Shown here: piece after piece, positions 34,701 to 45,208 of the stretch
How positions within the stretch are numbered: position 1 is the stretch's first letter
Layout of the letters: every line of letters begins with the position of its first letter
Translations under genes and position numbers: made by a program
The notes under the pieces: generated by a model
The model's database searches: none
The model's input: only the letters and a program-made list of their open reading frames with translations
Told to the model about the DNA's origin: nothing
Assembly: GCA_963930775.1 (NCBI GenBank)
Contig: OZ005705.1
Coordinates: 2,976,001 to 3,040,000, forward strand
DNA: 64,000 bases
Reading direction: 5' to 3'
Source: Cliona cf. orientalis
Lineage: Eukaryota > Porifera > Demospongiae > Clionaida > Clionaidae

Positions 34701-37078
34701 TGGACGACCCCGTACCGTACTGTAGTATACGTGCACGTTTATGTTTGCGAATCTATTATAATTGCAAAGCGTAGAAAAACTCGCAATTCGCAATTAATAG
34801 ATACTCGCAATTAAAATCCGACCTATGGTACATGTATGTAAGTCATACCAATATTCTTCCAAACGTAATGAAATTAATTCCCATGATTACTTGGTAGTAC
34901 CTCAACCATACCGTATAGCGGGTAATTTTCGTGGGTCGTTATTTTCATGACTGCTCTAACAGTCACGAAAATTTGCCATAGTAGGTAAAGGTCGTCTGGT
35001 AAAGTTGCCGCAAGTGTGTACGTGATCGGCCCATCGCGCATGGCATCTGCCTCCAATCTGTTGAGTCTCTGCAATCACATGGCAAGTGCAATCATCAAGA
35101 GTCACGAAATTTAGACCCACGAAAATTAAATCTGGAGGCTAAATCTTACTTTTCACAAAAATTAATACCCTTGAAAATTTCCTGCTATACGGTATTCCCC
35201 ACTCACAGATAAAAAATTGCATGTAATGTATAAGGGTATTTTCTGAATGCAGCTCATTCAGAGCTTGAAGGGTGGTGGTGGCTCAGCGGAATTGCATCAG
35301 ATGCATAAGCAGCAGGTTGAATACTCAGAAGCTATTGAGAGTCTACGTAAGAAGATGGAGTATACAGAAAAAGTAGCCCTAGAGAACAAAGAAACGCTTC
35401 AAGTCAATATCAAGCTAGCTGGAGAGTTGGAGGATTACCGAAGCCAAACAAAAAGACTTATCCATGATATCCAACAAAAAGATCAAGAGTTAATTGCATT
35501 AAGACAAGCCGTTGCTCAGAAACCTACTAACACTAATGAGGTGAGTTTGCCAAATTTTTTATCCCTATGGTGGAGATGTTTGATAGTATTTCACTCTTTC
35601 ATTCCAGGTTGCTTCACTGGAGCTAGCTACAATGAAACAGAAGCTGTGTGCATGGCAGGAGGAGGTGGAGAAGCTTGCTCCTTTACAGGAAAGGGTGGAC
35701 CAACTGGAAGGTGAACTTGCTCAAATACAAGACACCAACAGGCACTTGCATCAGCAGATTCAACAGCTTGAAAGTGACCTTGAGAAGAGTCATACTGAGT
35801 TATCCAAGAAGACTTTGGACTACAACACCTTGAATGAACGCTTTGCTGAACTTCAAGAGACTAGAGTTAATTTAGAGAATGAGCTGCAGCCACTTCTTGA
35901 AGAAAGAGCTTCCATTTTGAGAGAGAATGCTCAGCTTTTGGAAGGCTCTGACCCAAAGAAACATGCTAACCTCAAAAAGGAACATGAAGCTCTTCAAACA
36001 CACTGTCAGCAGCTACAGCAGGCTTTAGATGAGCAGAGTAGTCTCTTGAGTGCTCATCAAGAATCAAATGCTGAAATGCAACAGCAGTTGGATAAAGCCA
36101 CTGATCCAGAGCGTTTGCAGTCCATACGTACACGAATGGAAAGGTATAAGCAGGAGCGTGATACAGCCAGGAGTCGTATCGAGGATGTTGAGAAAGAGTT
36201 AGTGATGTACCAGTCAGAACAAGAAATGCTAACAAAGCAACTACAAGAAGCAAGTCACCAGTCAGAGATACGCCTTATTGAGCTTCAGCTGAAGATGACT
36301 CAGCAAGAAAAGAGCTTAGCAAAAACTGCTGACTATGAAACAAGAATGCGACGTTATCGTGACGAACGTAACAAGGCTATGAGTGATAATCATGCTTTAA
36401 GAAAACAACTTACAACACTTGAGGGTGCTATAAACGATTTACTTGTTCAAAGTGGGCATCAAGATACGTCTGGGTACCTAGAAGCTCTCACAGGAGACTT
36501 TGAGACCATGAACATGGATGCTGAAATAGAGCAGTCTGTTGAGCACAATCAGGGATACCCGCCAGGCTCCCCTCATGAAGATTATCAACCACAGCTCTAT
36601 AGCACGGACGACGACTGTGGGGAAAGAGCCAATCATCAGACCCCTCTAGACCAAGAGCCACAGTACCAGGATGGAGCAGTAGGTGGAGATGGGGATGACA
36701 GACATGGTTCTGGATCCAAAGGATCTCTGGAGAGACCAAAAACTAAGACTGTTGAGGTCCGTACAAAGGAGGGAGTGGTGCATGCAACCATTCAAAAACC
36801 ACAAGCCCCACTGAGTGCGAAGGACAGACCTACTGTGATTGTGAAGAGGGGTAATGAGTACGAGGCTGGGACATTGATGTATATTGGGACTATTGGTGGG
36901 AAGGAAATTGCTGGTTTGCAAATGAGCATACGTCAGCCGAGTAAGTCTAAATATGCATAGTTGACCTGACGTTATCCCTTGACATATATTAGGACCTAGT
37001 GGTTCCAATTCATCCTCTAGCTTGACTGCTTACAGTGATGGCACATATATAGATGGAAAAAGATATTTCAGATGGTAA
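28750..37078 (+). CDS. Coiled-coil protein with N-terminal zinc knuckle and C-terminal CAP-Gly-like segment
   Basis: Nine exons: 28750-28867, 28919-29217, 32407-32614, 32668-32835, 33299-33741, 33795-34007, 35253-35540, 35608-36940 and 36993-37078 (TAA), totalling 1052 codons with matching phases. Residues about 11-35 (CPLC...LHYLTSC) form a C2HC knuckle like ubiquitin-binding UBZ fingers. A beta-rich block follows (SVNLKIDADGGHY to DIVVLQFEVHG), then a Ser/Tyr/Gln-rich low-complexity part. About 550 residues of heptad-rich coiled coil run from exon 5 to exon 8. The end, GTLMYIGTIGGKEIAGLQM then SDGTYIDGKRYFRW, reads as a divergent CAP-Gly domain without the GKNDG loop. I do not recognise an orthologue. 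The parts suggest a ubiquitin- and microtubule- or EB-tail-binding scaffold, which is inference. It shares its promoter region with the OMT gene. Confidence 0.85.
29428..29815. mobile_element. Fold-back element with near-identical 115-bp arms
   Basis: The left arm, about 29428-29545 (AAACAAGTATAAAAACAATT through CATCCCTACGTTTGCTTTT), recurs inverted at about 29697-29815 with very few differences, around a loop of about 150 bp. The low divergence suggests recent insertion or arm conversion. Confidence 0.8.
31032..31461. mobile_element. TA-flanked CCGTAAACTCTGG MITE
   Basis: TA, then CCGTAAACTCTGGTTATTAA at the left and the inverted TTAATAACCAGAGTCTACGG at the right, then TA (31462-31463). The interior carries repeated TTAAGCGCAT motifs, about six copies in both orientations. 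Confidence 0.82.
31560..31875 (-). repeat. Dispersed repeat, reverse copy
   Basis: The reverse complement matches 55085-55410 almost throughout (TGTATCCAGCGAATACATTA, GTGGATAAATAAA, CTTGCGCTATATATAGC). Non-coding in all frames. Confidence 0.8.
32139..32346. mobile_element. TA-flanked CCGTATAG MITE
   Basis: Same family as 6674-6880: CCGTATAGCAG, GAGGGAGAAAACTT and the inverted end CCCGCTATATGG, flanked by TA. It lies 60 bp upstream of exon 3 of the coiled-coil gene. Confidence 0.8.
33027..33243. repeat. Paired G-tract and C-tract in one intron
   Basis: A 37-nt G-run broken by one T and ending in GGG (33027-33063) and a 22-nt C-run (33222-33243) lie in the 463-bp intron between 32836 and 33298. 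The GGATTGCATAC and GTATGCAACC motifs beside them suggest inverted ends of one old element. Confidence 0.6.
34620..34828. mobile_element. TA-flanked CCGTAGGACGG MITE
   Basis: The left CCGTAGGACGGCTTTTAATT and the inverted right AATTAAAATCCGACCTATGG are flanked by TA. It is related to the inner part of the 46-48 kb palindrome (CCGCAGGTCGGGTTTTGAAT). Confidence 0.78.
34911..35192. mobile_element. TA-flanked CCGTATAGCGGG MITE
   Basis: The left CCGTATAGCGGGTAATTTTC is matched by inverted GAAAATTTCCTGCTATACGG, flanked by TA. The interior has several CACGAAAATT motifs in alternating orientation. Confidence 0.78.
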
Positions 37079-37806
37079 GAGGCCAAAGAAGCCACTATCG
37101 TGAATGGAATTTAATTTTCACTCAGTCTGTTTTAGCCTGTATTCTTGCTAAGGTGGCACGATTAAAATTTTGTTATATGCCCATATATTGTCCACACTAC
37201 AAACATGATTGAGTATAGTGGGTATTTCACTGAGAAAAATATTCAGGGCCTAAAGGGTTGGGGGTGGGGGCATGTACGAGAATTAATTTTCTTTCAATTC
37301 CCAGCGCTGTAGGTTTCGGTGTGTATGTTCCAGTATCCAAGATATTTATTGAAAGTACCATTTAACTGGAATGATTACTATATAATAGTGGTGTATAATC
37401 AGTGGCAGTATCCTGGTTGTGTACAGTATTAAAATTTACATTGTAAATTATTGTGATGTTTTTTGTACAAATCTTGTTTTAAAGGCTAGGTGCCAGAATA
37501 ATATTATTACTATCATGCTTGCATAATAGCTAGATGTTATGCCATGTTCAATAATTAAGATTCTTGTTGCCCCTATATACTCCTGGGTAAGTGCCCCTGC
37601 ATGCACTTCAAGGGGTCAATGTAGCAGCTTCTATACAAAGTATGGAAATTATATCCTGGGTAAGTACCCATGCTGGTGTTTAAGCATCCATGGGCACTTA
37701 CCCTTACCCGGGACACTACAGTAAACAAAGGTCAAAGTGCAGTTATAAGACCAATAGTTACAGCCAAACACTTCCACTTTGCTTGCATCTAAGACTTCCT
37801 GCTCAT
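37079..37806 (+). other. 3' UTR / intergenic with a short inverted motif
   Basis: Likely 3' UTR of the coiled-coil gene. A loose inverted pair GGGTAAGTGCCC (about 37586) and GGGCACTTACCC (about 37692) encloses about 100 bp. No coding frame of note. Confidence 0.4.
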
Positions 37807-37815
37807 GGATTATGA

Positions 37816-37912
37816 TAGTCTCGTGAACCAGACCACTCCCTCCACAGCGCTGGATGTATTGCATCACCAGACATCCAGCGCTGTGGAGGGAGTGGTCTGG
37901 TTCACGAGACTA
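37816..37912. mobile_element. 97-bp TAGTCTCG fold-back MITE with 9-bp duplication
   Basis: Perfect palindrome arms of about 42 bp (TAGTCTCGTGAACCAGACC and its complement) around a 13-nt loop. It is flanked by an exact direct repeat GGATTATGA at 37807-37815 and 37913-37921. Confidence 0.88.
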
Positions 37913-38005
37913 GGATTATGATCACTGGGCAGTGAGGCATGGTAACACATGCAGCATTGAATCCTGCCTATATTATAGCTACAATGTCATGACATTATAT
38001 TATAA

Positions 38006-38145
38006 TAGTTAGACACTGTTTTGGAGGTTTCTACGTGATTTAGAAGACCGAAAGGCTCTATGTAGAATCCCGAGCGCAGCGAGGGTTCTACTGAGCCCTG
38101 AGGTCTTCTAAATCATGTAGAAACCAACTAAACAGTGTCTAACTA
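38006..38145. mobile_element. Fold-back element TAGTTAGACACTGTTT
   Basis: The left end TAGTTAGACACTGTTTTGGA and inverted right AACAGTGTCTAACTA have inner arms GGTTTCTACGTGATTTAGAA against its partner. A shortened relative is at about 38604-38640. Confidence 0.7.
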
Positions 38146-38538
38146 CTTTAGATCCTAGCAACAAAGCCCAACGTGACAGCTTTGTAGCTATGTAAACAAC
38201 TGCCTAGCAACAAACTAGCCATAGGCAAATAACATTTAGCTACCAGGTTTTTTATGGTGCTTACAAGGTTTTTTATGGGGCTTACAAGGTTTTTTTATGA
38301 GGGATAGATACTGCAGTTCAACCAATCAGATCACTGTATTTGTTACAAGTAGGATCTAAGTATAGGTACTATGTCAGGTCGTTAACCAGAATATAATATA
38401 CAACGAAAAATATTTTTCAGAGCAACAATTTTCTTATAATTATTATAGTCCGTGTCATTACATGACATTATTATTATTATTATTATTTTTTTTTTTTTCA
38501 CACACCACTTGTATAATACTTAATTTAGAGTAATATTT

Positions 38539-39240
38539 CGGGGCGAGCCTGAGCGAGTCCTGAATACACGAGAAACCGGAAGCGGTGTATATATATAATA
38601 GTTAGACACTGTTCAGGAGGTTTCTACGTGTCTAACTATTACATATTATATTTATTCGGGGCGAGCCTGAGCGAGCCCCGAATACACGAGAAACCGGAAG
38701 CGGTGTATATATATATATATATATATTTATTTATTTATTTATTTATTTATTTATTTGTGCGTGATCTTGCAGGGCAACGACTCAATGCGCATGCTCAGAC
38801 ACCACGTGGTAGACCTTACCGTGAGAGGTAAAGGTCGTCACCAATGCAGATCGAAGGTCAAATCCGCGGAATCGTGGCAGTGCAGTGTGGTGGGTTGAGA
38901 GGACCTTAGGCGGATACAAATCTGCGTCGTGGAGCGTGCTATTTGGTAACTTTTGACCTTATTCATCTCGAGTTGTAGCCATGGCAGTCATTCACGGTTG
39001 GCACAGTTTCAGTTGTACTGTGGCTATATTTTACAGGTAGAGCTGTACCTTTCTCTACTGTACTCAAGGATGTCATGAATGATGGCCAAACTGAGAGCCT
39101 GGCTGCTTCAATTCGATCATTTGGTTGTGCCAAATGTATATAGCCTGCCCAGTTAGTGACTCAAAACCAAGGTATTTTATTGACACTACAAATAAAAACT
39201 GTGGAATACAGCTGATCCACGAGCGAAGGCTCGCCCCGCC
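38539..39240. repeat. GGGGCGAGCC repeat, first copy
   Basis: Two GGGGCGAGCCTGAGCGAG ends (38539, 38658) face inverted GGCTCGCCCC at 39228-39238. The body 38830-39220 is a direct repeat of 41168-41600 (GGATACAAATCTG, GTGGAGCGTGCTATT, ATTCACGGTTGGCAC). A (TA)n(TTTA)n microsatellite occupies 38706-38757. Confidence 0.65.
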
Positions 39241-39278
39241 TGATGATATCATCTTCCTAGTATGCGAAGGCTCGCCCC

Positions 39279-40166
39279 TATGGCAAGCCAAATGTAACAA
39301 TATTAAAACGTACGTATGTACGTATTAAACCCAACGTTTAAATGTCTCAAAGGTACCTTCGATCACTAAAACGTACGTGTGTGCTCGGACGTACGTACGT
39401 ACAAGCTCCTTTCCCCCATTATATAATGGGCGTGGTCAATGTCTTCCTGGCCGGGCCGGCCAGTTCTCGTGCCCAGACCCCACCCACGTGCATGCGCGCG
39501 GGCGAGAATCCGGACGTCCGGCTATGCTGGCGCAGCGCGCATGCATTTCCGCATGCGCATGCCAATAGCCGGCCAAGCTCTAAGCCAAAGCCATAGATAT
39601 TCTCCATAATATTATTATAAATAGTGAGGATGGCTAGTGTGTCTGATGAATACGAGGGATGGAGCGCCTTCTTTGAGGAACTGAGCAGATTAATAGAGCA
39701 AGCTGAGCACCAGTAAGGTCTTGCCAACCGAAGTTTGACGGAGTATATCATTGACAGGCTCGAATACGCAATAACAAAGCATCTCGGATTGCTTGGAGGA
39801 GGCTAGACTTTTCTTCTGAGGGATCGTTAGACACTTGAAATTTTACTGGCCTCCTTCTATCCCGAAACACCACCAGAACCTCTTTAAAGCTCTCATTTTG
39901 AGCCATGGCTACGTCGCGTGGAGTATCAATACACATGCGCACTAAGCGCATGCCACGCCCACTTTACGGTTCCGCTTAAACCACGCCTACGTAATTCCTT
40001 GTCGGCGCAGCGCAATGCGCAGACCATAATCACACCCATTAATTACAAAACTTCCGCAGTGATACGTGCGTACCTATGTGCCATAAAGGTACCTTTGAGA
40101 CACTTAAACGTTGGGTTTAATACGTACATACGTACATTTTAATATTGTTACATTTGGCTTGCCATA
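39279..40166. mobile_element. 888-bp TIR element with convergent mini-ORFs and 6-bp duplication
   Basis: About 78-bp inverted ends begin TATGGCAAGCCAAATGTAAC (39279) and end with the complement at 40166. CGCCCC flanks both sides (39273-39278, 40167-40172), inside the GGCTCGCCCC repeat. The interior has a plus exon-like frame, 39629 to about 39713 (MASVSDEYEGWSAFFEELS), ending at GTAAGG, and a minus frame, 39906-39748 (MAQNESFKEVLVVFRD, 52 codons). Neither resembles a transposase. Confidence 0.72.
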
Positions 40167-40172
40167 CGCCCC

Positions 40173-41640
40173 GCACAGATAATTTTCATCACTACTCAAT
40201 GCGCATGCTCAGACACCACGTGGTCGACCTTACCGTGACCGGTGTAAGAGCGATATGGTACCCCCCGTACCCCCATATCGCTAGCGGTATGGGTCCCCCA
40301 GGGGCTCTATACCGGTATATCTAGAGGTTTGGACCCTCCCAGTGATATGGACCCCCCTAGCCCTATGTGTGACGAAGCGCCTTAGGAAGGCGTAGTAACA
40401 GCGTCCATGGCTGTCCTCGTACTCGCTTCGTCGCCTACAGCACGAGCGCCACGATCGTGGCCATAACTTGCACAATTCACTGTAGCAAACCTTCGATCAT
40501 CTTTGATGTAGTCATGGATAATATAATACGCTTACGTGTACATATATATTATCCATGATGTAGTCTAGTGTACGTCCACTTCGACCGTTCTGCCACGCCC
40601 CATTTGCACGAATGAATTGGCTGTAATGCCTTTAATCGTGAGCCAGAACGAGCCAGAGTCGATGGTAGTCTACTAAATTATTTGATGTGCAATAATTTTT
40701 AATTTATGTACGCTGCGCAAAGCAATCGAGATAATAATTGTTATAATTGTAGCGTTTTTACGAGACTGTATAGAGTCCAGATACTCGAATAGGGGTCTGA
40801 CTTCATGGGATTAGAAAAGAAGCTCTACTTCACAATGGGAACTGACTTCTCCGAGTTATCGTATGTCGAAGGGGTGTGGCTTGATTCAATCACCGTGCGG
40901 CGGAGAGGCGACGATCATCATTGTAACTGAGTAGCTAACATTACCTGCTAGAGTCATCAGGAACTAGCTGATCCGCAAACAAGTGACAAGAAGCAGCAAT
41001 AATATGATTCTGGAGCTGGGGGAAGGGGGGTGCATATCCCTACGCGGGCCCTATATTACTAGTGATATAGTACCTGGTACGGGGTCGCATCGATATGAGG
41101 CCTGGGGCGTGTATCATGGGACCGGGGGGACCCAAAACTATGGGGGGCCCATTTCTCTACTACACCGGTAAAGGTCGTCATCAACGCAGATCGAAGGTCA
41201 AATCCGCAGAGTCGTGGCGGTGCAGTGTGGCTCGAGCTCAAGGGCCTTAGGCGGATACAAATCTGTGTCGTGGAGCGTGCTATTGGGTAACTTTCGACCT
41301 TATTCATTTCGAGTTGTGGCCATGGCAGTGGCAGTTATTCACGGTTGGCACTGTTTTCAGTTGTACTGTAGCTACAGGTCACTGTACCTTTCTCCAGCTC
41401 TAATACCGTACTCAAGGATGTCAAGAATGATAGCCAAACTGAGAGCCTGGCTCAGTCCTCCAATTTGGTCATTTGGTTGTGCTTTATAGCTTGCCCAGTT
41501 AGTGACTCAAAACCAAGGTATGATTTTATTATTAAACACTTTACAAACAAAAACCTGGAGTACAGCTGATGCCACGAGTGAAGGCTCGCCCCGCCTGGTG
41601 ATATCGTCTTCTTAGTATAAATTGTTAGTGATTTAGATTA
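40173..41640. repeat. GGGGCGAGCC repeat, second copy, split by a GC-rich insert
   Basis: 40192-40237 and 41170-41620 together match the 38.8-39.2 kb repeat. Between them, ACCGGTGTA (40238) and inverted TACACCGGT (ending 41169) bound an insert of about 930 bp with several TATGGGTCCCCC-like motifs in both orientations near its ends. Confidence 0.6.
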
Positions 41641-43364
41641 AGTACAGCACATATAGTTTATGTCCTCCATAAGATGATGATTCATATCAGGATTCAATCT
41701 GGCATCACGGATGACAAAGCTTATCACACTGAATAGGATTTCCAGTGGTGGGCAGCGTTACGACGGTTGTACCCAAAACTAGTGTACATTAGTGTTGAGG
41801 CTTCAGTGAAGACCTCAGCCAGAAGACAAGACCCAGCTTTTTGAGCAGAAGAAATTAGCTTGTTAGATCTGGTGATAACAATATTGTGTATTCCTTGAAG
41901 ACCACCAACACAATGAAGAATGGCAGTGTGACAGCGACGGGGAAGGCTCCAGATTTTCCTTAATATGTTGTTAAAAGAAACTGCCAGGGAGTGTAGTTCT
42001 GAAGAAGAAGCCGCCCACAGTGCTGAACCATACAGAGAGAGACAGAAACTGCATGAGTTTGCTTTTAGTGTGAGGATCACAAGACCCAAAAACAGTCAGC
42101 ATATGGTTAGCCTTACGACACATGGATTGCTTAACAGCAATGATGTCTGGATTGTCAGATAAGTCGTTACTTAAGATGTGACCAAGATGCTTTACAGTTT
42201 TCGAGTATCTCAATTTCTCTCCATTAAAGCTGAAGTCAGCAAGACCACACCGGGATGAGGGACAGCAGGAGAATTCGATGAGCTGTGTCTTAGATGTATT
42301 AAAGATAAGAGAGTGAGAGCTGGCAAACTCAGAGCATGTTCGAAGCATGAGCCGAAGAGCAGATTGCGAAGGGGCTATAAGAGCAATATCATCTGCGTAG
42401 CAGACTGCACCAACAAAGAAATGTCTCCAAAAACAACCAATGCCTTGCTTTTCAAGCTCTATGAGCAGGTCATCAATATAGATCGTGAACAAAATAGGAG
42501 AGAGAACACCACCCTGGCGAACCCCATTAGGGATGGAAAACTTATGCGAAAGGGAACCATTCCAGAGCACAGTAGCCCGTTGATTCATATACCAAGATAA
42601 GAGGATTCTCACTACTACTGGTGAAAGGTGCCTTTGTAACAGTTTCCTAAAAAGAAGTGAGTGATCTACACGGTCAAAAGCTTAACTGGCGTCTAAAAAA
42701 CATCCATGCACTGTTGAGCCATTATTACAATATCGAGCGATAACATTTTTAATCAGACCAGTGCACAAATCTGCAGAAAAACCCCTCTTGAAACCAAACT
42801 GAAGTGAGGAAGTTGTAAAAGATGCTCTGTATTCATTTAGTAAGCATAGCTCAAACACTTTACTAAGAGTCGGAGCAAGAGCAATTGGCCTATAGTTATC
42901 AGAACTGGAAGCGTCCTTACCAGGTTTAGGAATTGGTTGAAGAATGCAGTCCCTGAGAGAGTTAGGCACATAACCATGCCTCAGCATCGCAGTGAAAAGA
43001 TCACTGAGAAAATTGGACAGTACAGGAGAAGCATAGACAAAATGATTGGATAAAAGATTTGTGCCTTCAGACTTTCCTAACTTCAGATGAGACAGAGACT
43101 CGGCAGTGATCGAAGGAGAGATAAACGTATCTTTAAGGTCAGATGCAAAGAGAACTATCAAGGGAGGAAAAAAGATCAGAACAGATTGCACCCAGAACTG
43201 AGAATGTTATTCAGCTTTGTCGAAAAAAGGTTAGACACTTCATCATCTTCAGAAAATCCATCAATAACAGGAGCATCAGCCCTATGACCTTGGGTCGACT
43301 TGGTTAGTTTCCGTACCTCCTTCCAGAAGTCCCTATTCCTAGATTGGGACAATCCTTTCACATT

Positions 43365-44108
43365 TTAAGGTACCATTAAATTGCGTGGGCGTGAGGTGGG
43401 GGATATGACACCTAAACCACATCAAAGTCATTAGTGAGGTGCATGTTGTGTAACCACGCCCTTTTAATTGCACAGGTCTCAGGGGTGTGGCTGCTAGAGC
43501 CGGAAGTGTTCGTTTAATATCCTCCATGGACCGGAAGCCGAGCCGGAAGGGAGGGGCCAGGCCACGCCCAAAACAGCCCCACCCTGTTCCCCAAGGACCA
43601 CCATTCTCAATCAAGTGCCTACTAACCACCGGATGTCCACCGGAAGCCCACAATCAATCCCAATTAAAACACACAGCTTCCTCAAGGCCAAAACACACAC
43701 AAACACTCGGAGGCCGTTCTGCCACACCGCCCACGCAAGAGCTCACCTCATTTCCTGTGTGGGCGGAGTAACAACACGTCATCGCAACCACATCCGCTTC
43801 AAACCATCGTCAGCTTCCGTCCAGCCGTACAGGCCCCTCGATCGCACCGCCGTACAGTGCCTCATTAACAGACATGGCCTCACCTTTGACCTCCTGCCAC
43901 GCCCCCAAAGCCTCCTCGCGGGGTTCAAAGGTCACCACCGCTTCCGGGACACGCCCACCTATCGCCGAGGCCAAGTCCCAGGCGCCGATGTCCAAGCACT
44001 GGCCCGTGAAGCCACGCCCAATCGGAAGCAATAAAACCTGCATTAACGCACACGCACACACTCCACACAGTGCCAGGAACACGCCCACACGCTTAATTAG
44101 GCCTAATA

Positions 44109-44142
<34 letters not shown>

Positions 44143-44389
44143 TCGTTGCGGTTAATAGTTAAGAAAGAATGCTTTGATCTTGCTTTGATGTGGGCAATTA
44201 CCGGCCTTTTCTTCAGGGGCCACTTCCGGTCGCTAATTACACGCGCATAATCATCCCTGGCCGATTCTGGACACGCCCACCTTCGACCAAAAGCACTCGT
44301 ATGGCCTCTTCGGCCACGCCCCTTCACGATTCGCTAATTGAATTAGCCATTCCTGACGCTCACGCCCACGCAATTAAATGGTACCTTAA
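43365..44389. mobile_element. TTAA element, copy 1
   Basis: Body 43369-44385 (1017 bp) begins GGTACCATTAAATTGCGTGG and ends with the inverted sequence, flanked by TTAA (43365-43368, 44386-44389). It has a T-run at about 44113-44138. Overlapping frames on both strands recur in all copies but show no protein-like composition. Non-autonomous. Confidence 0.92.
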
Positions 44390-44429
44390 GCTTTTTACTG
44401 TGCCATATACTGTGTACAGTAGATAAGTT
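44390..44429. other. 40-bp spacer between TTAA copies 1 and 2
   Basis: Unique sequence (GCTTTTTACTGTGCC...) that belongs neither to the element nor, by reading frame, to the surrounding LINE. Confidence 0.7.
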
Positions 44430-45173
44430 TTAAGGTACCATTAAATTGCGTGGGCGTGAGGTGGGGGATATGACACCTAAACCACATCAAAGTCATTAGT
44501 GAGGTGCATGTTGTGTAACCACGCCCTTTTAATTGCACAGGTCTCAGGGGTGTGGCTGCTAGAGCCGGAAGTGTTCGTTTAATATCCTCCATGGACCGGA
44601 AGCCGAGCCGGAAGGGAGGGGCCAGGCCACGCCCAAAACAGCCCCACCCTGTTCCCCAAGGACCACCATTCTCAATCAAGTGCCTACTAACCACCGGATG
44701 TCCACCGGAAGCCCACAATCAATCCCAATTAAAACACACAGCTTCCTCAAGGCCAAAACACACACAAACACTCGGAGGCCGTTCTGCCACACCGCCCACG
44801 CAAGAGCTCACCTCATTTCCTGTGTGGGCGGAGTAACAACACGTCATCGCAACCACATCCGCTTCAAACCATCGTCAGCTTCCGTCCAGCCGTACAGGCC
44901 CCTCGATCGCACCGCCGTACAGTGCCTCATTAACAGACATGGCCTCACCTTTGACCTCCTGCCACGCCCCCAAAGCCTCCTCGCGGGGTTCAAAGGTCAC
45001 CACCGCTTCCGGGACACGCCCACCTATCGCCGAGGCCAAGTCCCAGGCGCCGATGTCCAAGCACTGGCCCGTGAAGCCACGCCCAATCGGAAGCAATAAA
45101 ACCTGCATTAACGCACACGCACACACTCCACACAGTGCCAGGAACACGCCCACACGCTTAATTAGGCCTAATA

Positions 45174-45208
<35 letters not shown>

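Larger units (their letters stand above)
34008..35252 (+). other. Intron with two TA elements
   Basis: Donor GTGGGT at 34008, acceptor TGAATGCAG at 35252. Holds the TA elements 34620-34828 and 34911-35192. Otherwise AT-rich. Confidence 0.65.

Noticed and set aside
38709-38831. Frame with Ile-Tyr repeats at 38628-38831
   Set aside because: It is a translation of the (TA)n(TTTA)n microsatellite.
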